A model generated the notes under the pieces. The model saw only the letters and a program-made list of their open reading frames with translations. It ran no database searches and was not told the DNA's origin. Made by a program: the position numbers and the translations under genes. 64,000 nucleotides of DNA from Soonwooa sp032078105 (GTDB lineage Bacteria > Bacteroidota > Bacteroidia > Flavobacteriales > Weeksellaceae): positions 1 to 64,000 of the forward strand of contig JBJZOS010000003.1 of assembly GCA_046269235.1 (NCBI GenBank), written 5' to 3'. Below are positions 34,928-44,421 of the stretch, piece by piece (the stretch's first letter is position 1; each line of letters opens with the position of its first letter).

Positions 34928-36415
34928 ATGCTATTAAATTGCTATTTTAGGGACTTTATTTCAAAAGAAAAGAATTTGGAAACACAACAACAATCGGGCG
35001 AATCTCAAACCGAATTAAAAAGAGGTCTCAAAAATCGTCATATTCAGCTAATTGCATTAGGCGGAGCAATCGGTACAGGTCTATTTTTAGGAATTGGTCC
35101 GGCCGCCGTTTTGGCGGGTCCATCCGTAATTTTGGGTTATGCTTTTGCAGGACTTATCGCATTTTTTATCATGCGTCAACTTGGTGAGATGGTAGTTCAG
35201 GAGCCTGTTTCAGGTAGCTTCAGCCATTTTGCGTATAAATATTGGGGCTCATTTGCGGGTTTTGCCTCTGGGTGGAATTATTGGTTGTTGTACATTCTCG
35301 TAAGCATGGCGGAACTTACTGCAATTGGTGTTTATGTCCAATTTTGGTGGCCCGAAGTACCACTATGGATGTCGAGTTTATTTTTCTTTTTTGTCATTAA
35401 CGCATTGAATCTTGCGTCGGTAAAAGTCTATGGTGAAGCCGAATTTTGGTTTTCCATCGTTAAAGTTGTTGCCATTATTGCGATGATTATTTTCGGAAGT
35501 TATTTATTGATTAGTGGGACTGGAGGCGATCAAGCAAGCATTTCTAACCTTTGGAATAATGGAGGTTTCCTCCCCAAAGGATGGATTGATACTGACGGAA
35601 AATGTGGTTTTGTAGGGCTTCTGGCTGCAATGGCTTTAATTATGTTTTCATTCGGTGGATTAGAACTGGTTGGTATTACGGCGGCAGAAGCAGAAAATCC
35701 TGAGAAAAATATTCCTAGAGCAACCAATCAGGTTATTTATAGAATCTTAATTTTCTATGTCGGTGCTTTGATTATCTTGTTTTCGTTGTCGCCGTGGGAC
35801 AAAATTACAGCAGGAAGCAGTCCATTTGTTATGGTATTTGAAAGATTAAATGGATTTCAGTTTGATATATTTGGGACGACAATCCAGTTCACAAAATTGA
35901 TTGCTAACATCCTTAATATCATTGTCTTAACTGCTGCCTTATCAGTTTACAACAGTAGTGTTTATAGCAATAGCAGAATGTTATTTGGTCTTGCTGAGCA
36001 AGGTAATGCGCCTCGATTTTTATCTAAATTAAATAAAAATCATGTCCCTGTAATGGCCATTTTGGTCTCGGCTGCGTTTGCGGCAATTTGTATTGTCATT
36101 AATAAAATAATACCAGAACAAGCTTTAGAAATTCTAATGTCATTAGTCGTTTCTTGTCTTGTTATCAATTGGATAATGATAAGTTACACTCATATTAAAT
36201 TCAAACAAGCTTATAACAATACAAAAACCATATTTCCATCTTTTGCTTATCCTTTAACCAATTACATCTGTCTTATTTTCCTATTCGGAATCTTAGTAAT
36301 TATGTGGTTAACAGGACTAAAAATTTCGGTAGAACTTATTCCGATTTGGTTAGCATTCTTATTCTTATGTTACTTGGCTGTTAAGAAGAACAATGCCAAA
36401 AAACTTTCAAAATAG
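34928..36415 (+). CDS. amino acid permease (APC family)
   Basis: A 495-residue inner-membrane transporter with about twelve hydrophobic segments. The family signature near the start reads LIALGGAIGTGLFLGIG, with GPAAVLAGPSVILGYAF after it and ELTAIGVYVQFWWP in helix 3, as in the AroP/PheP/CycA/LysP group of proton symporters. ITAAEAENPEKNIPRA is the conserved loop after helix 6. Substrate is probably a neutral or aromatic amino acid, unresolved. The N-terminus is uncertain: a TTG at 34976 would give a more typical start than the ATG at 34928. Confidence 0.9.
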   Translation: MLLNCYFRDFISKEKNLETQQQSGESQTELKRGLKNRHIQLIALGGAIGTGLFLGIGPAAVLAGPSVILGYAFAGLIAFFIMRQLGEMVVQEPVSGSFSHFAYKYWGSFAGFASGWNYWLLYILVSMAELTAIGVYVQFWWPEVPLWMSSLFFFFVINALNLASVKVYGEAEFWFSIVKVVAIIAMIIFGSYLLISGTGGDQASISNLWNNGGFLPKGWIDTDGKCGFVGLLAAMALIMFSFGGLELVGITAAEAENPEKNIPRATNQVIYRILIFYVGALIILFSLSPWDKITAGSSPFVMVFERLNGFQFDIFGTTIQFTKLIANILNIIVLTAALSVYNSSVYSNSRMLFGLAEQGNAPRFLSKLNKNHVPVMAILVSAAFAAICIVINKIIPEQALEILMSLVVSCLVINWIMISYTHIKFKQAYNNTKTIFPSFAYPLTNYICLIFLFGILVIMWLTGLKISVELIPIWLAFLFLCYLAVKKNNAKKLSK

Positions 36416-36424
36416 TTAAATTTA

Positions 36425-36452
36425 AAAGTCTCATTTTTGAGGCTTTTTTTTT
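36425..36452 (+). terminator. rho-independent terminator of the permease gene
   Basis: AGTCTCA-TTTT-TGAGGCT stem (one G-U pair) followed by an eight-T run. Confidence 0.75.
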
Positions 36453-36679
36453 AATACTTCGGCGATTGCTTTCATTAAAAAGCTTAAATTGATTCTTTTC
36501 TGTTTTTTGAAAAATAGGTGTGGTGTCTTAATTGCGTCTTAGGTTGTCGTAAAAAATCAATTGAAATATTCGTTGACAAATCATGCAAACGGATGGCTGT
36601 AACAAAATAGGCTTATGCAGACAGTTTTCTAAGTCAGAGTTGAAAGGTTAGGGTTAAGACTATTTAACGTTTAAGACCG
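36453..36679. other. gene-free stretch
   Basis: No promoter box, RNA or ORF is supportable. The frame leading into the small ORF at 36680 contains several stops. Confidence 0.35.
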
Positions 36680-36883
36680 ATGAATCAATACCTTCGACCA
36701 ATATGGATTGCCAATGTAGCACCTAAGACTGAGTTTGTAAAATCGCAAGGATACTTCACAGACTATAATGGACGAATGCCTGTCGTGCTATACATCCCAG
36801 ACGGTTACGAGGCAAAATTTAGAATATATAAAGCCGAAAAGAATCTTTATAGCGCACAAAAAATTATGTCAAAATCGAAATAA
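36680..36883 (+). CDS. possible small hypothetical protein
   Basis: A 67-residue ATG-started frame reading MNQYLRPIWIANVAPKTEFV and later YFTDYNGRMPVVLYIPDGYE before a basic end. The composition looks coding (many Y, P, N, G, mixed charge) and a beta-rich small domain is possible. No family is recognised, no clear ribosome site or promoter is visible, and it might be the end of a larger decayed gene. It converges on typA. Confidence 0.4.
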   Translation: MNQYLRPIWIANVAPKTEFVKSQGYFTDYNGRMPVVLYIPDGYEAKFRIYKAEKNLYSAQKIMSKSK

Positions 36884-36900
36884 GATTTTAGATATTCAAC

Positions 36901-36942
36901 ATAAAAAAAAAGGACTGCCAAATATGACAGCCTCTTTTTAAT
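36901..36942 (-). terminator. terminator of typA
   Basis: Minus-strand CTGTCA-TATT-TGGCAG stem with a following T-rich tract just beyond the typA stop. Confidence 0.65.
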
Positions 36943-36943
36943 A

Positions 36944-38749
36944 TTATCCTTTTGCGTTACGCTCAACACGTTTTCTCTCTTCTTCAGAAAGGATTTTCTT
37001 CCTCATTCTGATAAAGTTAGGCGTTACTTCAATGGCTTCATCCGCTTGGATGTATTCCATACACTCTTCTAGAGAAAGTAAGATTTTTGGAGCTACACCA
37101 GTATCTTTATCTTTACCAGAAGCTCTCATGTTGTTCAATTGTTTAGCTTCAACAATATTTACAACCAAGTCACCTGGTTTATTTTGTTCACCGATAATCA
37201 TACCTGCGTAGATTTCCTCTCCTGGATCAACAAAGAATTTACCTCTATCTTGTAATTTTGCGATAGAATATTCCGTTGCCGGACCTTGCGTTTTAGAAAC
37301 CAAAACACCATTATTTCTTCCAGGAATAGCACCTTTAAAAGGTTTATATTCTGTAAATCTGTGTGCCATAATTGCTTCACCCGCTGTTGCTGTCAACATT
37401 TGAGAACGTAATCCGATTAATCCTCTTGACGGAATTTCGAATTCTAAGTGTTGCATTTCTCCTTTAGTTTCCATGATGTGTAGATCACCTTTTCTTTGTG
37501 TAGCCAAGTCGATAACTCTAGAAGCAACTTCTTCTGGAACGTCAACTACCAAAGATTCGTAAGGCTCACATTGTACACCATCAATTTCTTTAAGGATAAC
37601 TTGTGGTTGACCAATTGTCATTTCGTAACCTTCTCTTCTCATCGTTTCGATAAGAACTGATAAGTGAAGAATACCTCTACCGAAAACTAAGAATGTGTTA
37701 GCATCGTCCGTCTGTTGAACTCTAAGTGCTAAGTTTTTTTCTAGTTCTTTAGTTAAACGTTCTTTAAGGTGGTTAGAAGTAACGTATTTTCCGTCTTTTC
37801 CGAAGAAAGGTGAGTTATTAATTGAGAACGTCATGTTAAGTGTTGGCTCATCAATAGACGTTCTTGGAAGTGGTTCTGGGTTTTCTAAATCAACAAATGA
37901 ATCTCCGATCTGGAAAGCGTCAAAACCAACTACTGCACAAATATCTCCAGCAAGTACTTCAGTTACTTTTTTCTTACCAAGTCCTTCGAAAACATAAAGT
38001 TCTTTTACTTTACCTTTTACAATTTTGTCACCTTCTTGTGCAAGACCAATCCATTGACCTTCGCTAATGCTTCCTCTTATAACTTTTCCGATTGCAATTC
38101 TTCCTAAGAAAGAAGAATAATCTAGAGAAACGATTTGCATTTGAAGATTTCCTTCTTCTACTTTTGGCTCAGGAACATATTGAAGAACACCATCCAAAAT
38201 TGGTAAAATGCTATCTGTAGGTTCTAGACTTGTATTAAACCAACCTTGCTTAGACGATCCATAGAATGTTGGGAAGTCTAATTGCTCCTCTGTCGCATCA
38301 AGGTTAAAGAACAAATCAAATACTTGATCGTGTACTTCGTCTGGACGACAGTTTGGTTTGTCAACTTTATTGATAACCACCATTGGCTTAAGACCTAACT
38401 CTAAAGCTTTTTGCAAAACAAAACGCGTTTGTGGCATTGGACCTTCGAAAGCATCAACCAACAAGATAACACCATCAGCCATTTTCAAAACACGCTCTAC
38501 TTCTCCACCGAAATCGGCGTGACCAGGCGTATCGATTACATTGATTTTGGTGTCTTTGTATGTAACAGATATGTTTTTAGATAAAATAGTAATACCTCTT
38601 TCTCTTTCAAGGTCGTTGTTATCCATAATCAATTCTCCAGATTCTTGATTTTCTCTAAAGATATTAGTAGCGTGGATGATTTTATCAACCAAAGTAGTCT
38701 TACCGTGGTCAACGTGCGCGATAATCGCAATATTTCTAATGTTTTGCAT
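36944..38749 (-). CDS. typA: ribosome-associated GTPase TypA/BipA
   Basis: A 601-residue translational GTPase. The G1 motif AHVDHGKTTL (residues 11-20), DTPGHADF, and NKVDKPNCRPDEV are intact, followed by the EF-G-like domains and the TypA-specific C-terminal domain (GLIGLRSQMLTATAGEA; EYKPFKGAIPGRNNGVL). It binds ribosomes and supports 50S assembly and growth under stress or cold. It is a single-gene unit with its own promoter and terminator. Confidence 0.97.
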   Translation of the reverse strand: MQNIRNIAIIAHVDHGKTTLVDKIIHATNIFRENQESGELIMDNNDLERERGITILSKNISVTYKDTKINVIDTPGHADFGGEVERVLKMADGVILLVDAFEGPMPQTRFVLQKALELGLKPMVVINKVDKPNCRPDEVHDQVFDLFFNLDATEEQLDFPTFYGSSKQGWFNTSLEPTDSILPILDGVLQYVPEPKVEEGNLQMQIVSLDYSSFLGRIAIGKVIRGSISEGQWIGLAQEGDKIVKGKVKELYVFEGLGKKKVTEVLAGDICAVVGFDAFQIGDSFVDLENPEPLPRTSIDEPTLNMTFSINNSPFFGKDGKYVTSNHLKERLTKELEKNLALRVQQTDDANTFLVFGRGILHLSVLIETMRREGYEMTIGQPQVILKEIDGVQCEPYESLVVDVPEEVASRVIDLATQRKGDLHIMETKGEMQHLEFEIPSRGLIGLRSQMLTATAGEAIMAHRFTEYKPFKGAIPGRNNGVLVSKTQGPATEYSIAKLQDRGKFFVDPGEEIYAGMIIGEQNKPGDLVVNIVEAKQLNNMRASGKDKDTGVAPKILLSLEECMEYIQADEAIEVTPNFIRMRKKILSEEERKRVERNAKG

Positions 38750-38767
38750 AAAGGATTTTTACGGGTG

Positions 38768-38775
38768 CAAAATTA
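38768..38775 (-). promoter_or_regulatory. -7 box (TAATTTTG) of typA
   Basis: The minus-strand TAATTTTG fits TAnnTTTG and lies 18 bp before the typA ATG. Confidence 0.55.
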
Positions 38776-38825
38776 CGGAATTTTCAGAAAAAAAAATTAT
38801 AAGTAACGAAAATTTAACAAAAAAA

Positions 38826-38860
38826 CAAAAAGTCCACTCTTAAGAATGGACTTTTAAAAA
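38826..38860 (-). terminator. terminator of the M36 peptidase gene
   Basis: AAAGTCCA...TGGACTTT arms around CTCTTAAGAA with T-runs on both strands; it separates the peptidase gene from typA. Confidence 0.8.
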
Positions 38861-38880
38861 ATTATAATTGTAAAAATTAA

Positions 38881-41511
38881 TTATTCTACAATCAATTTAT
38901 CAGTTTGGATAACATTAGAATTTTCAGAGATATTAACTAAGTAAACACCTTTTGGCATGTTGGAAGTTGATACGGCTTCAACACTATTTTTCTTTCTTTC
39001 AAAAGATTTGATCGTTTTTCCAGAGGCATCTATTACGTCAACCTTTACAGAACCTTGGCTAAGTGTTGGTCTTCCAGCAATAAAGAATTCTCCTTTAGCA
39101 GGATTTGGATATACATTAAATGCTTTTGTTTTATTAGCTTCAGAAGTTGCCATTTTACATTTATCAGGCACATTAAAATCTTCTGTCTGGTCATTAATAC
39201 TTTGGTTGGATCCTGCACTGGCATTAACACCTAATCCTCTCTTGGCAAAAACTTCCCAAATCATACACTCATCAGCGCCTCCCTTTGCTACTTCGGCTTG
39301 GATGATAGCGTCTCTGCCTGATACAAAGTCTGGTAAGCATGGTTGAAGCTTAAGCCCATCCATAACTAATTGTACAACTCTTGCACTACCACTAGTCGGA
39401 TTAGCTACAATATCGGAAGCGTAACCATATTTTTCAGCATATTTCCAATGAAGATCCCAAAGCATTGTAGCCCAAATCGAACCTACACTGTGCACATCTG
39501 TTACCATAGTAGTACCATTAAAATACTCCATACCGTTGGTCTTAGCATAAGTAAAGTTATTAACTGCAAAATCTGGAGAATATTTTTTTGCTCTGATCCC
39601 TAAGGCTGTTGATTGTTGTCCATTAGAATAGGTAGCAATACCTCTAGCTGTAGCTGCTGTATATTCGGGCTTATTGGTTAGCATTAAAGCAAAGAAATCT
39701 GACCAACCTTCTCCCATTTGCTCTCTATTGCTAAGACACCCCATACTGTTACCTGTAAGACGGTTAGAGATACCATGTCCATATTCATGAACCATAACAC
39801 CATTATCAAAACTAGAGTTTTTATAACCATTGCCCATATCCTTCAAGTCTACATTAACTGTTTTGCCACTGTTGATTTGAGAAATGATATAATCCCCCTC
39901 ATCTTTACCAATCATAATTGAAGGTATAACAATTGTTTGATCAGTACCACTCATATCAATTGCAGAATTGCTATTTGTACGATGGATAATAGCGCCTTTA
40001 GCTCCTGCAGCTTGAGCATTTTTCACCTTTACCATATTTGAACATTCTCCACCACTTCCAGGGGAATAGTTTAACAATGCTATTTTACCATTCAATGTGC
40101 CAGCTGTTATGGTACTACAACCGTTAGCTACGTCAGGTATAACAACATCTCCAGTGGTTGGTATAGAAAATAGTAATTTTCCAAAACTCGCAGCACCTGC
40201 CGCTACACCTGGTCTGGTTACCGCTTCCTCTGGAGAATTATAGAATAGCTTTTGTTTTAAACCTAATGTTCCTGATTTCCAAAGATACATTTGCATCCTA
40301 GGTGCAGCAACTGTTGATTCCGTTTCATAACCGGCATTAAAGTTTGCATTATTATAACCACTACCATCATACGCTTCTGCTCTTACAGCATCATTACCTC
40401 TACCTCCTTTATCGAAGTTATTCGTTTGGAAGTTCTTTGATGATTCTGTAAATCCAAATCGATAGAAAATATCATGCACCATATTATTAGCATAGAATAA
40501 ATTGGTTATTGCAGCATGTTTGTTATCGTACGCTGAGATCGCTGGTGCTTCAGCGTACGGGAAATCAAATTTCATGGTTGATCCGCCATCAGTGATGTCT
40601 GTGTTAGGCGGCGTATTTGTACTGGCATTATCAAAATATGCCCAAACGTTATTTCCTCTAGTATAAGTGTACTTTGTAGATCCTGTATCGTGCCATCCTA
40701 ACGGCGATGCTGCAACATCCCATGGATCCGTTAATACTGATCTAGAACCAAATGTTGGCGCCTCAATAGGAAAAGGAAAAACGTTATACGAAGCGCTTGC
40801 AACCGCTGTGACTGCTTTATGTGCCGTATTTATTCGGTTTTCAACAAAAGCTGGTAAAAAATGATTATGTACATGCTCTCCATTTTCTGAAGCTGCGTAC
40901 GCATCATCATGGAAATTACACGAAATAACCATATTATGTTTTTCCAAAACCTCGTTATTCTCAAGATTAACCATTATTTGCCAAAACGCATTGTTTTTAG
41001 AGTCATCTATGAAGAATAAACGTGCAGGTACTAGCTTACCATCTTTTTGATAATAGTAAGCAAAATTAGCAACCTGATCAGCTTTCGGGTTATCAACAGC
41101 GACACCATCATCAATCAATTTGTAATTAACTTCAGCAAGGCCTAGATTACTTATAGCAGAAGAAAATGCAGAAGTTACAGAGTTGGGTTTCGAATATTTT
41201 GAAACATTCTGAACAGTATCAAAATTATTATTAAATGACCACATTTTACCATCTCTAATAACAGCTTTTGCTAATGAACGATAAATAGGGACACCATTTA
41301 GAGTTTGTTGCACATCAACAATATTTGCTTTCAAGCTAGCAGAATTATCCTCATTAAGAATTTTAAACTCTACCGCTTTTAACACTCCTTTAAAACTTGC
41401 ATCATTTGAGATATGATTTCTAATAATCGTCTCCGTGCTTTGTCCATTCATCACAGTTAAGAAGAACAATGCTCCTACTCCGACTGAACGCTTTAATAAA
41501 GATTTTTTCAT
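38881..41511 (-). CDS. secreted M36 (fungalysin) metallopeptidase with T9SS sorting domain
   Basis: An 876-residue extracellular protease. It begins with a signal peptide (LLKRSVGVGALFFLTVMNGQ), followed by an FTP propeptide-like region (residues about 30-200) and the M36 catalytic domain with VMVHEYGHGISNRL, which holds the HEXXH zinc site. A PA-type insert (SPGSGGECSNMVKVKNAQAA) lies inside the catalytic region. The last 80 residues are a type A T9SS C-terminal domain (AFNVYPNPAKGEFFI ... GVYLVNISENSNVIQTDKLI). It should be exported by Sec, moved across the outer membrane by T9SS and attached or released. Confidence 0.95.
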   Translation of the reverse strand: MKKSLLKRSVGVGALFFLTVMNGQSTETIIRNHISNDASFKGVLKAVEFKILNEDNSASLKANIVDVQQTLNGVPIYRSLAKAVIRDGKMWSFNNNFDTVQNVSKYSKPNSVTSAFSSAISNLGLAEVNYKLIDDGVAVDNPKADQVANFAYYYQKDGKLVPARLFFIDDSKNNAFWQIMVNLENNEVLEKHNMVISCNFHDDAYAASENGEHVHNHFLPAFVENRINTAHKAVTAVASASYNVFPFPIEAPTFGSRSVLTDPWDVAASPLGWHDTGSTKYTYTRGNNVWAYFDNASTNTPPNTDITDGGSTMKFDFPYAEAPAISAYDNKHAAITNLFYANNMVHDIFYRFGFTESSKNFQTNNFDKGGRGNDAVRAEAYDGSGYNNANFNAGYETESTVAAPRMQMYLWKSGTLGLKQKLFYNSPEEAVTRPGVAAGAASFGKLLFSIPTTGDVVIPDVANGCSTITAGTLNGKIALLNYSPGSGGECSNMVKVKNAQAAGAKGAIIHRTNSNSAIDMSGTDQTIVIPSIMIGKDEGDYIISQINSGKTVNVDLKDMGNGYKNSSFDNGVMVHEYGHGISNRLTGNSMGCLSNREQMGEGWSDFFALMLTNKPEYTAATARGIATYSNGQQSTALGIRAKKYSPDFAVNNFTYAKTNGMEYFNGTTMVTDVHSVGSIWATMLWDLHWKYAEKYGYASDIVANPTSGSARVVQLVMDGLKLQPCLPDFVSGRDAIIQAEVAKGGADECMIWEVFAKRGLGVNASAGSNQSINDQTEDFNVPDKCKMATSEANKTKAFNVYPNPAKGEFFIAGRPTLSQGSVKVDVIDASGKTIKSFERKKNSVEAVSTSNMPKGVYLVNISENSNVIQTDKLIVE

Positions 41512-41851
41512 ATTAAGACTACAATTGTATAATTTGATTTTTTGAACCCCCTAATGTACAGTTTTTTTTTGTTGAATTTGAAATTGAATTGATAAATAGT
41601 TGAGCTTTAATTGAAATTTAAGCCTCATAACATTGTTATTTTCATAAAAATAACTGATTATAATCAATTATCGATAATCATAATTAAAAGATGTACAAAC
41701 TTGTTTTTACAGATATTTTCAATTGTATCTTTAAGAAAACGCCTAAAAATCATCTTTAAATACAATTCAAACAATTTTTATCAATATTTTTAAGAACGTT
41801 ATCTATCTATCAAAAAAAAATGTATTTTTGTAAAAATTCAAAAAAAGTAAA
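41512..41851. other. divergent intergenic region
   Basis: 340 bp between the peptidase and the E2 gene. It is very AT-rich. The E2 promoter box lies at 41823-41830; nothing else is recognised. Confidence 0.4.
41823..41830 (+). promoter_or_regulatory. -7 box (TATTTTTG) of the E2 gene
   Basis: TATTTTTG matches TAnnTTTG, 21 bp before the ATG. Confidence 0.55.
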
Positions 41852-43156
41852 ATGGCTGAATATAAGTTAATACTACCCTCAATGGGAGAAGGTGTAATGG
41901 AAGCGACAATCATCAGTTGGTTATACAATGAAGGTGATATGGTTAAAGAAGACGACTCTGTTGTAGAAATTGCTACAGATAAAGTTGACTCAGATGTTCC
42001 AACGCCAGTTTCTGGTAAAATTGTAAAAATCCTAAAACAAAAGGATGAAGTTGCTAAAATCGGCGAAGCCATTGCCATTTTAGAAATTGCAGGTGAAGGA
42101 TCTGCCTCTACCGAAGTTGCACCAGTTGCAGATGTACAACCAGATGCTGAAACTTTAAAAACGATAGAAGAACCATTACAAGTTGCAGCTGCAGTGGCAC
42201 TTTCGGGAGATCTTAATCTTTCACCACTTGTAAAATCTATCGTACAACAAGAAAACATTTCTGAAACTGAACTTAAAACCATTAAAGGAAGCGGTTTAGA
42301 AAACAGAATTACAAAAGAAGATATTTTAGCTTACGTAGCTAGCCGTGGTAATCAAGCGGCACCAGCGCCTGTTGCTGCTGCGCTAGTACAAGAAGCGCCA
42401 AAAGCAGCGGTACCAACAGCTCCGGTTACCCCAATCGCCGTTGCAGCGGGTGACGAGATTATCCCAATGGACAGAATGCGTAAGATTATCGCCGAGAATA
42501 TGGTTAAGGCGAAACAAATCGCACCACATGTAACATCTTTCATCGAGACAGACGTTACTAATGTTGTAAAATGGAGAGCTAAAAACAAGGCAGCATTCGA
42601 AAAGAGAGAAGGTGAAAAACTGACTTTCATGCCAATTTTCGTGAAGGCCGTTGTTAAAGCAATTCAGGATTTCCCAATGATTAATGTTTCTATTAGTGGC
42701 GAAAATATCATCAAAAAGAAAAACATTAATATCGGTATGGCAACAGCTTTACCAGACGGCAACCTAATTGTTCCAGTTATCAAAAACGCGGATCAATTAT
42801 CACTTTCTGGACTTGCAAAGGCCATTAACGATTTGGCTTACAGAGCGAGAAACAAAAAATTAAGACCAGAAGATACGCAAGGTGCAACCTATACCATCTC
42901 TAATGTTGGTAGCTTCGGAAACCTTATGGGTACGCCAATTATCCCACAACCGCAAGTTGCAATTTTAGCCATTGGGGCGATTGTTAAAAAACCAGCAGTT
43001 TTGGAAACCGCGGATGGGGACGTTATTGCAATCCGAAACTTGATGTTCATGTCGCACTCTTACGACCACAGAGTTGTTGACGGATCTTTGGGAGGAATGA
43101 TGCTAAAACACGTTCACGATTACCTAGAAAACTGGGACTTAAATACCGAAATCTAA
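41852..43156 (+). CDS. 2-oxoacid dehydrogenase E2 (dihydrolipoamide acyltransferase)
   Basis: A 434-residue E2 component. One lipoyl domain (Lys44 in EIATDKVDSDVP), an alanine/proline-rich linker, a peripheral-subunit-binding domain (LSPLVKSIVQQENISETELK region), a second Ala-Pro linker and a catalytic domain with SYDHRVVDGSLGG, which holds the active-site histidine. The MGEGVMEATI start is usual for the Bacteroidetes branched-chain or pyruvate type. E1 and E3 genes are not adjacent, so the substrate (branched-chain oxoacids, pyruvate or 2-oxoglutarate) is undecided. Monocistronic. Confidence 0.92.
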   Translation: MAEYKLILPSMGEGVMEATIISWLYNEGDMVKEDDSVVEIATDKVDSDVPTPVSGKIVKILKQKDEVAKIGEAIAILEIAGEGSASTEVAPVADVQPDAETLKTIEEPLQVAAAVALSGDLNLSPLVKSIVQQENISETELKTIKGSGLENRITKEDILAYVASRGNQAAPAPVAAALVQEAPKAAVPTAPVTPIAVAAGDEIIPMDRMRKIIAENMVKAKQIAPHVTSFIETDVTNVVKWRAKNKAAFEKREGEKLTFMPIFVKAVVKAIQDFPMINVSISGENIIKKKNINIGMATALPDGNLIVPVIKNADQLSLSGLAKAINDLAYRARNKKLRPEDTQGATYTISNVGSFGNLMGTPIIPQPQVAILAIGAIVKKPAVLETADGDVIAIRNLMFMSHSYDHRVVDGSLGGMMLKHVHDYLENWDLNTEI

Positions 43157-43177
43157 CAGTAGATATTTCCTAAATAT

Positions 43178-43209
43178 AAAAGCCTTCAAAAATTTGAAGG
43201 CTTTTTTGT
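43178..43209 (+). terminator. terminator of the E2 gene
   Basis: AAGCCTTCAAA and TTTGAAGGCTT form the stem, followed by TTTTT. Confidence 0.85.
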
Positions 43210-43210
43210 T

Positions 43211-43320
43211 TGGGCGTCTTCACCAGCTGTCACTAGTCGCTGCGCCGCGCCCCAGCGCTTGCCCGCGCCTGCGGCGCGAGCTCCAACATGCCGTTCCATC
43301 TGGGACGCGGGTGGGGGATC
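43211..43320. repeat. GC-rich intergenic element (REP-like)
   Basis: A 110-bp island of high GC content inside a low-GC chromosome. GCGCCGC (43242-43248) pairs with GCGGCGC (43271-43277), and CCCAGCGCTTGCCCGCGCC lies between. It ends with GGGACGCGGGTGGGGG. It is flanked by two strong terminators and contains no gene. Similar GC-rich non-coding elements are dispersed in Flavobacteria; that it is a dispersed repeat here is inference. Confidence 0.55.
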
Positions 43321-43389
43321 ATTAACAAGATTTCGGAATCCAGATTTCCAATTAATGAATTATTAATTTATAATGACAAATAAAATGTA

Positions 43390-43433
43390 AAAAAAAGAAA
43401 GCCTCTCAGAATTTCAAACTCTGAGAGGCTTTT
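43390..43433 (-). terminator. terminator of the S1/P1 nuclease gene
   Basis: AGCCTCTCAGA and TCTGAGAGGCT form a perfect 11-bp stem, with A/T tracts on both sides. Confidence 0.85.
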
Positions 43434-43451
43434 AACTAATATCGAGGATCT

Positions 43452-44246
43452 CTAATCAAAAATATCATTCAACACTTTAGCAAGACGAAGACCACCGTAA
43501 AGCAATTGTCTTTCCATAACTTCATTAAACTGGTATTGATAATCATAGCCTAATTTACTGTCGTTAGGTGTGGCAGCATAGATTTCGTTGGCAATTTTAT
43601 GAGAATCGTATAACCAATCTTCGAAAGTTCCTGCTTGGATCGCTTTTACTTCATCCTTAGTTTTAATATCAAGAAGTTTTGCATATTCAGTGTAACTATA
43701 TTTTTGAGAATCTACCAATTTGCCATCCCAAACTGAATGCAAATTAGACCTTTCACCAAAATAAGTGACATTAATTCTATTACCGCCCAAATCTTCCGAT
43801 CGACCTGTATGCATTGGTTGCGCTAAATCACCAAGCAAATGGACCAGAAATATTAAAGCTATTTTTCTATCTTTTTCAGACGTTTTATCACTTTTAATCT
43901 GAGAAGACAGAACACCGATTTGAGTGTATAGACTTGGTCCGGCTTGCGCTTTTAGATTCTCTTCAAAAGCTTTATAATCTGTTTGTGGATTGATATTAAC
44001 ATAATGCCATGATGATGCTTCTTTCCACATACCAGTTTTGTCAGACTTGATAAAGTCAGGCCAGTTTGCCCAATACGCCAGACGTTCTTGTCCCATTATT
44101 TTTTTTATCTGGCGATGCGCACGACCATCAAGATGATTTTCTGCGATCTCAGCAATTATACGGTGACCGGTTAATCCCCATGCGTAAGAATATATCGACG
44201 TTGAGATACTTAATAGCATCAAAACCTTTACCCAAAGTTTTTTCAT
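43452..44246 (-). CDS. S1/P1 family nuclease
   Basis: A 264-residue secreted zinc nuclease for single-stranded nucleic acids. After the signal peptide (VKVLMLLSISTSIYSYA) the mature protein would begin with Trp in WGLTGHRIIAEIAENHL, as required because that Trp and the following His ligate zinc in this family. Further ligands lie in NWPDFIKS, ASSWHYVNI, VHLLGDLAQPMHTG and NLHSVWD. Family length is normal. It probably degrades extracellular or periplasmic DNA and RNA. A TATCTTTG box lies upstream. Confidence 0.92.
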   Translation of the reverse strand: MKKLWVKVLMLLSISTSIYSYAWGLTGHRIIAEIAENHLDGRAHRQIKKIMGQERLAYWANWPDFIKSDKTGMWKEASSWHYVNINPQTDYKAFEENLKAQAGPSLYTQIGVLSSQIKSDKTSEKDRKIALIFLVHLLGDLAQPMHTGRSEDLGGNRINVTYFGERSNLHSVWDGKLVDSQKYSYTEYAKLLDIKTKDEVKAIQAGTFEDWLYDSHKIANEIYAATPNDSKLGYDYQYQFNEVMERQLLYGGLRLAKVLNDIFD

Positions 44247-44271
44247 TATTATTAAATAAGTTTTAGAACTG

Positions 44272-44279
44272 CAAAGATA
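44272..44279 (-). promoter_or_regulatory. -7 box (TATCTTTG) of the S1/P1 nuclease gene
   Basis: The minus-strand TATCTTTG matches TAnnTTTG and lies 25 bp before the ATG. Confidence 0.55.
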
Positions 44280-44421
44280 CTAAGCCTGATTTTAAAAACA
44301 TTAAACCTCAATTTTAATACAGGAGAAAAATATGTTAAATTATCATAATGCTTAATTGGCTTTAGTTGATTTATTCTATATCTAAAAGACAAACCTTAAA
44401 ACACTGAAAAAAAATTAAATT

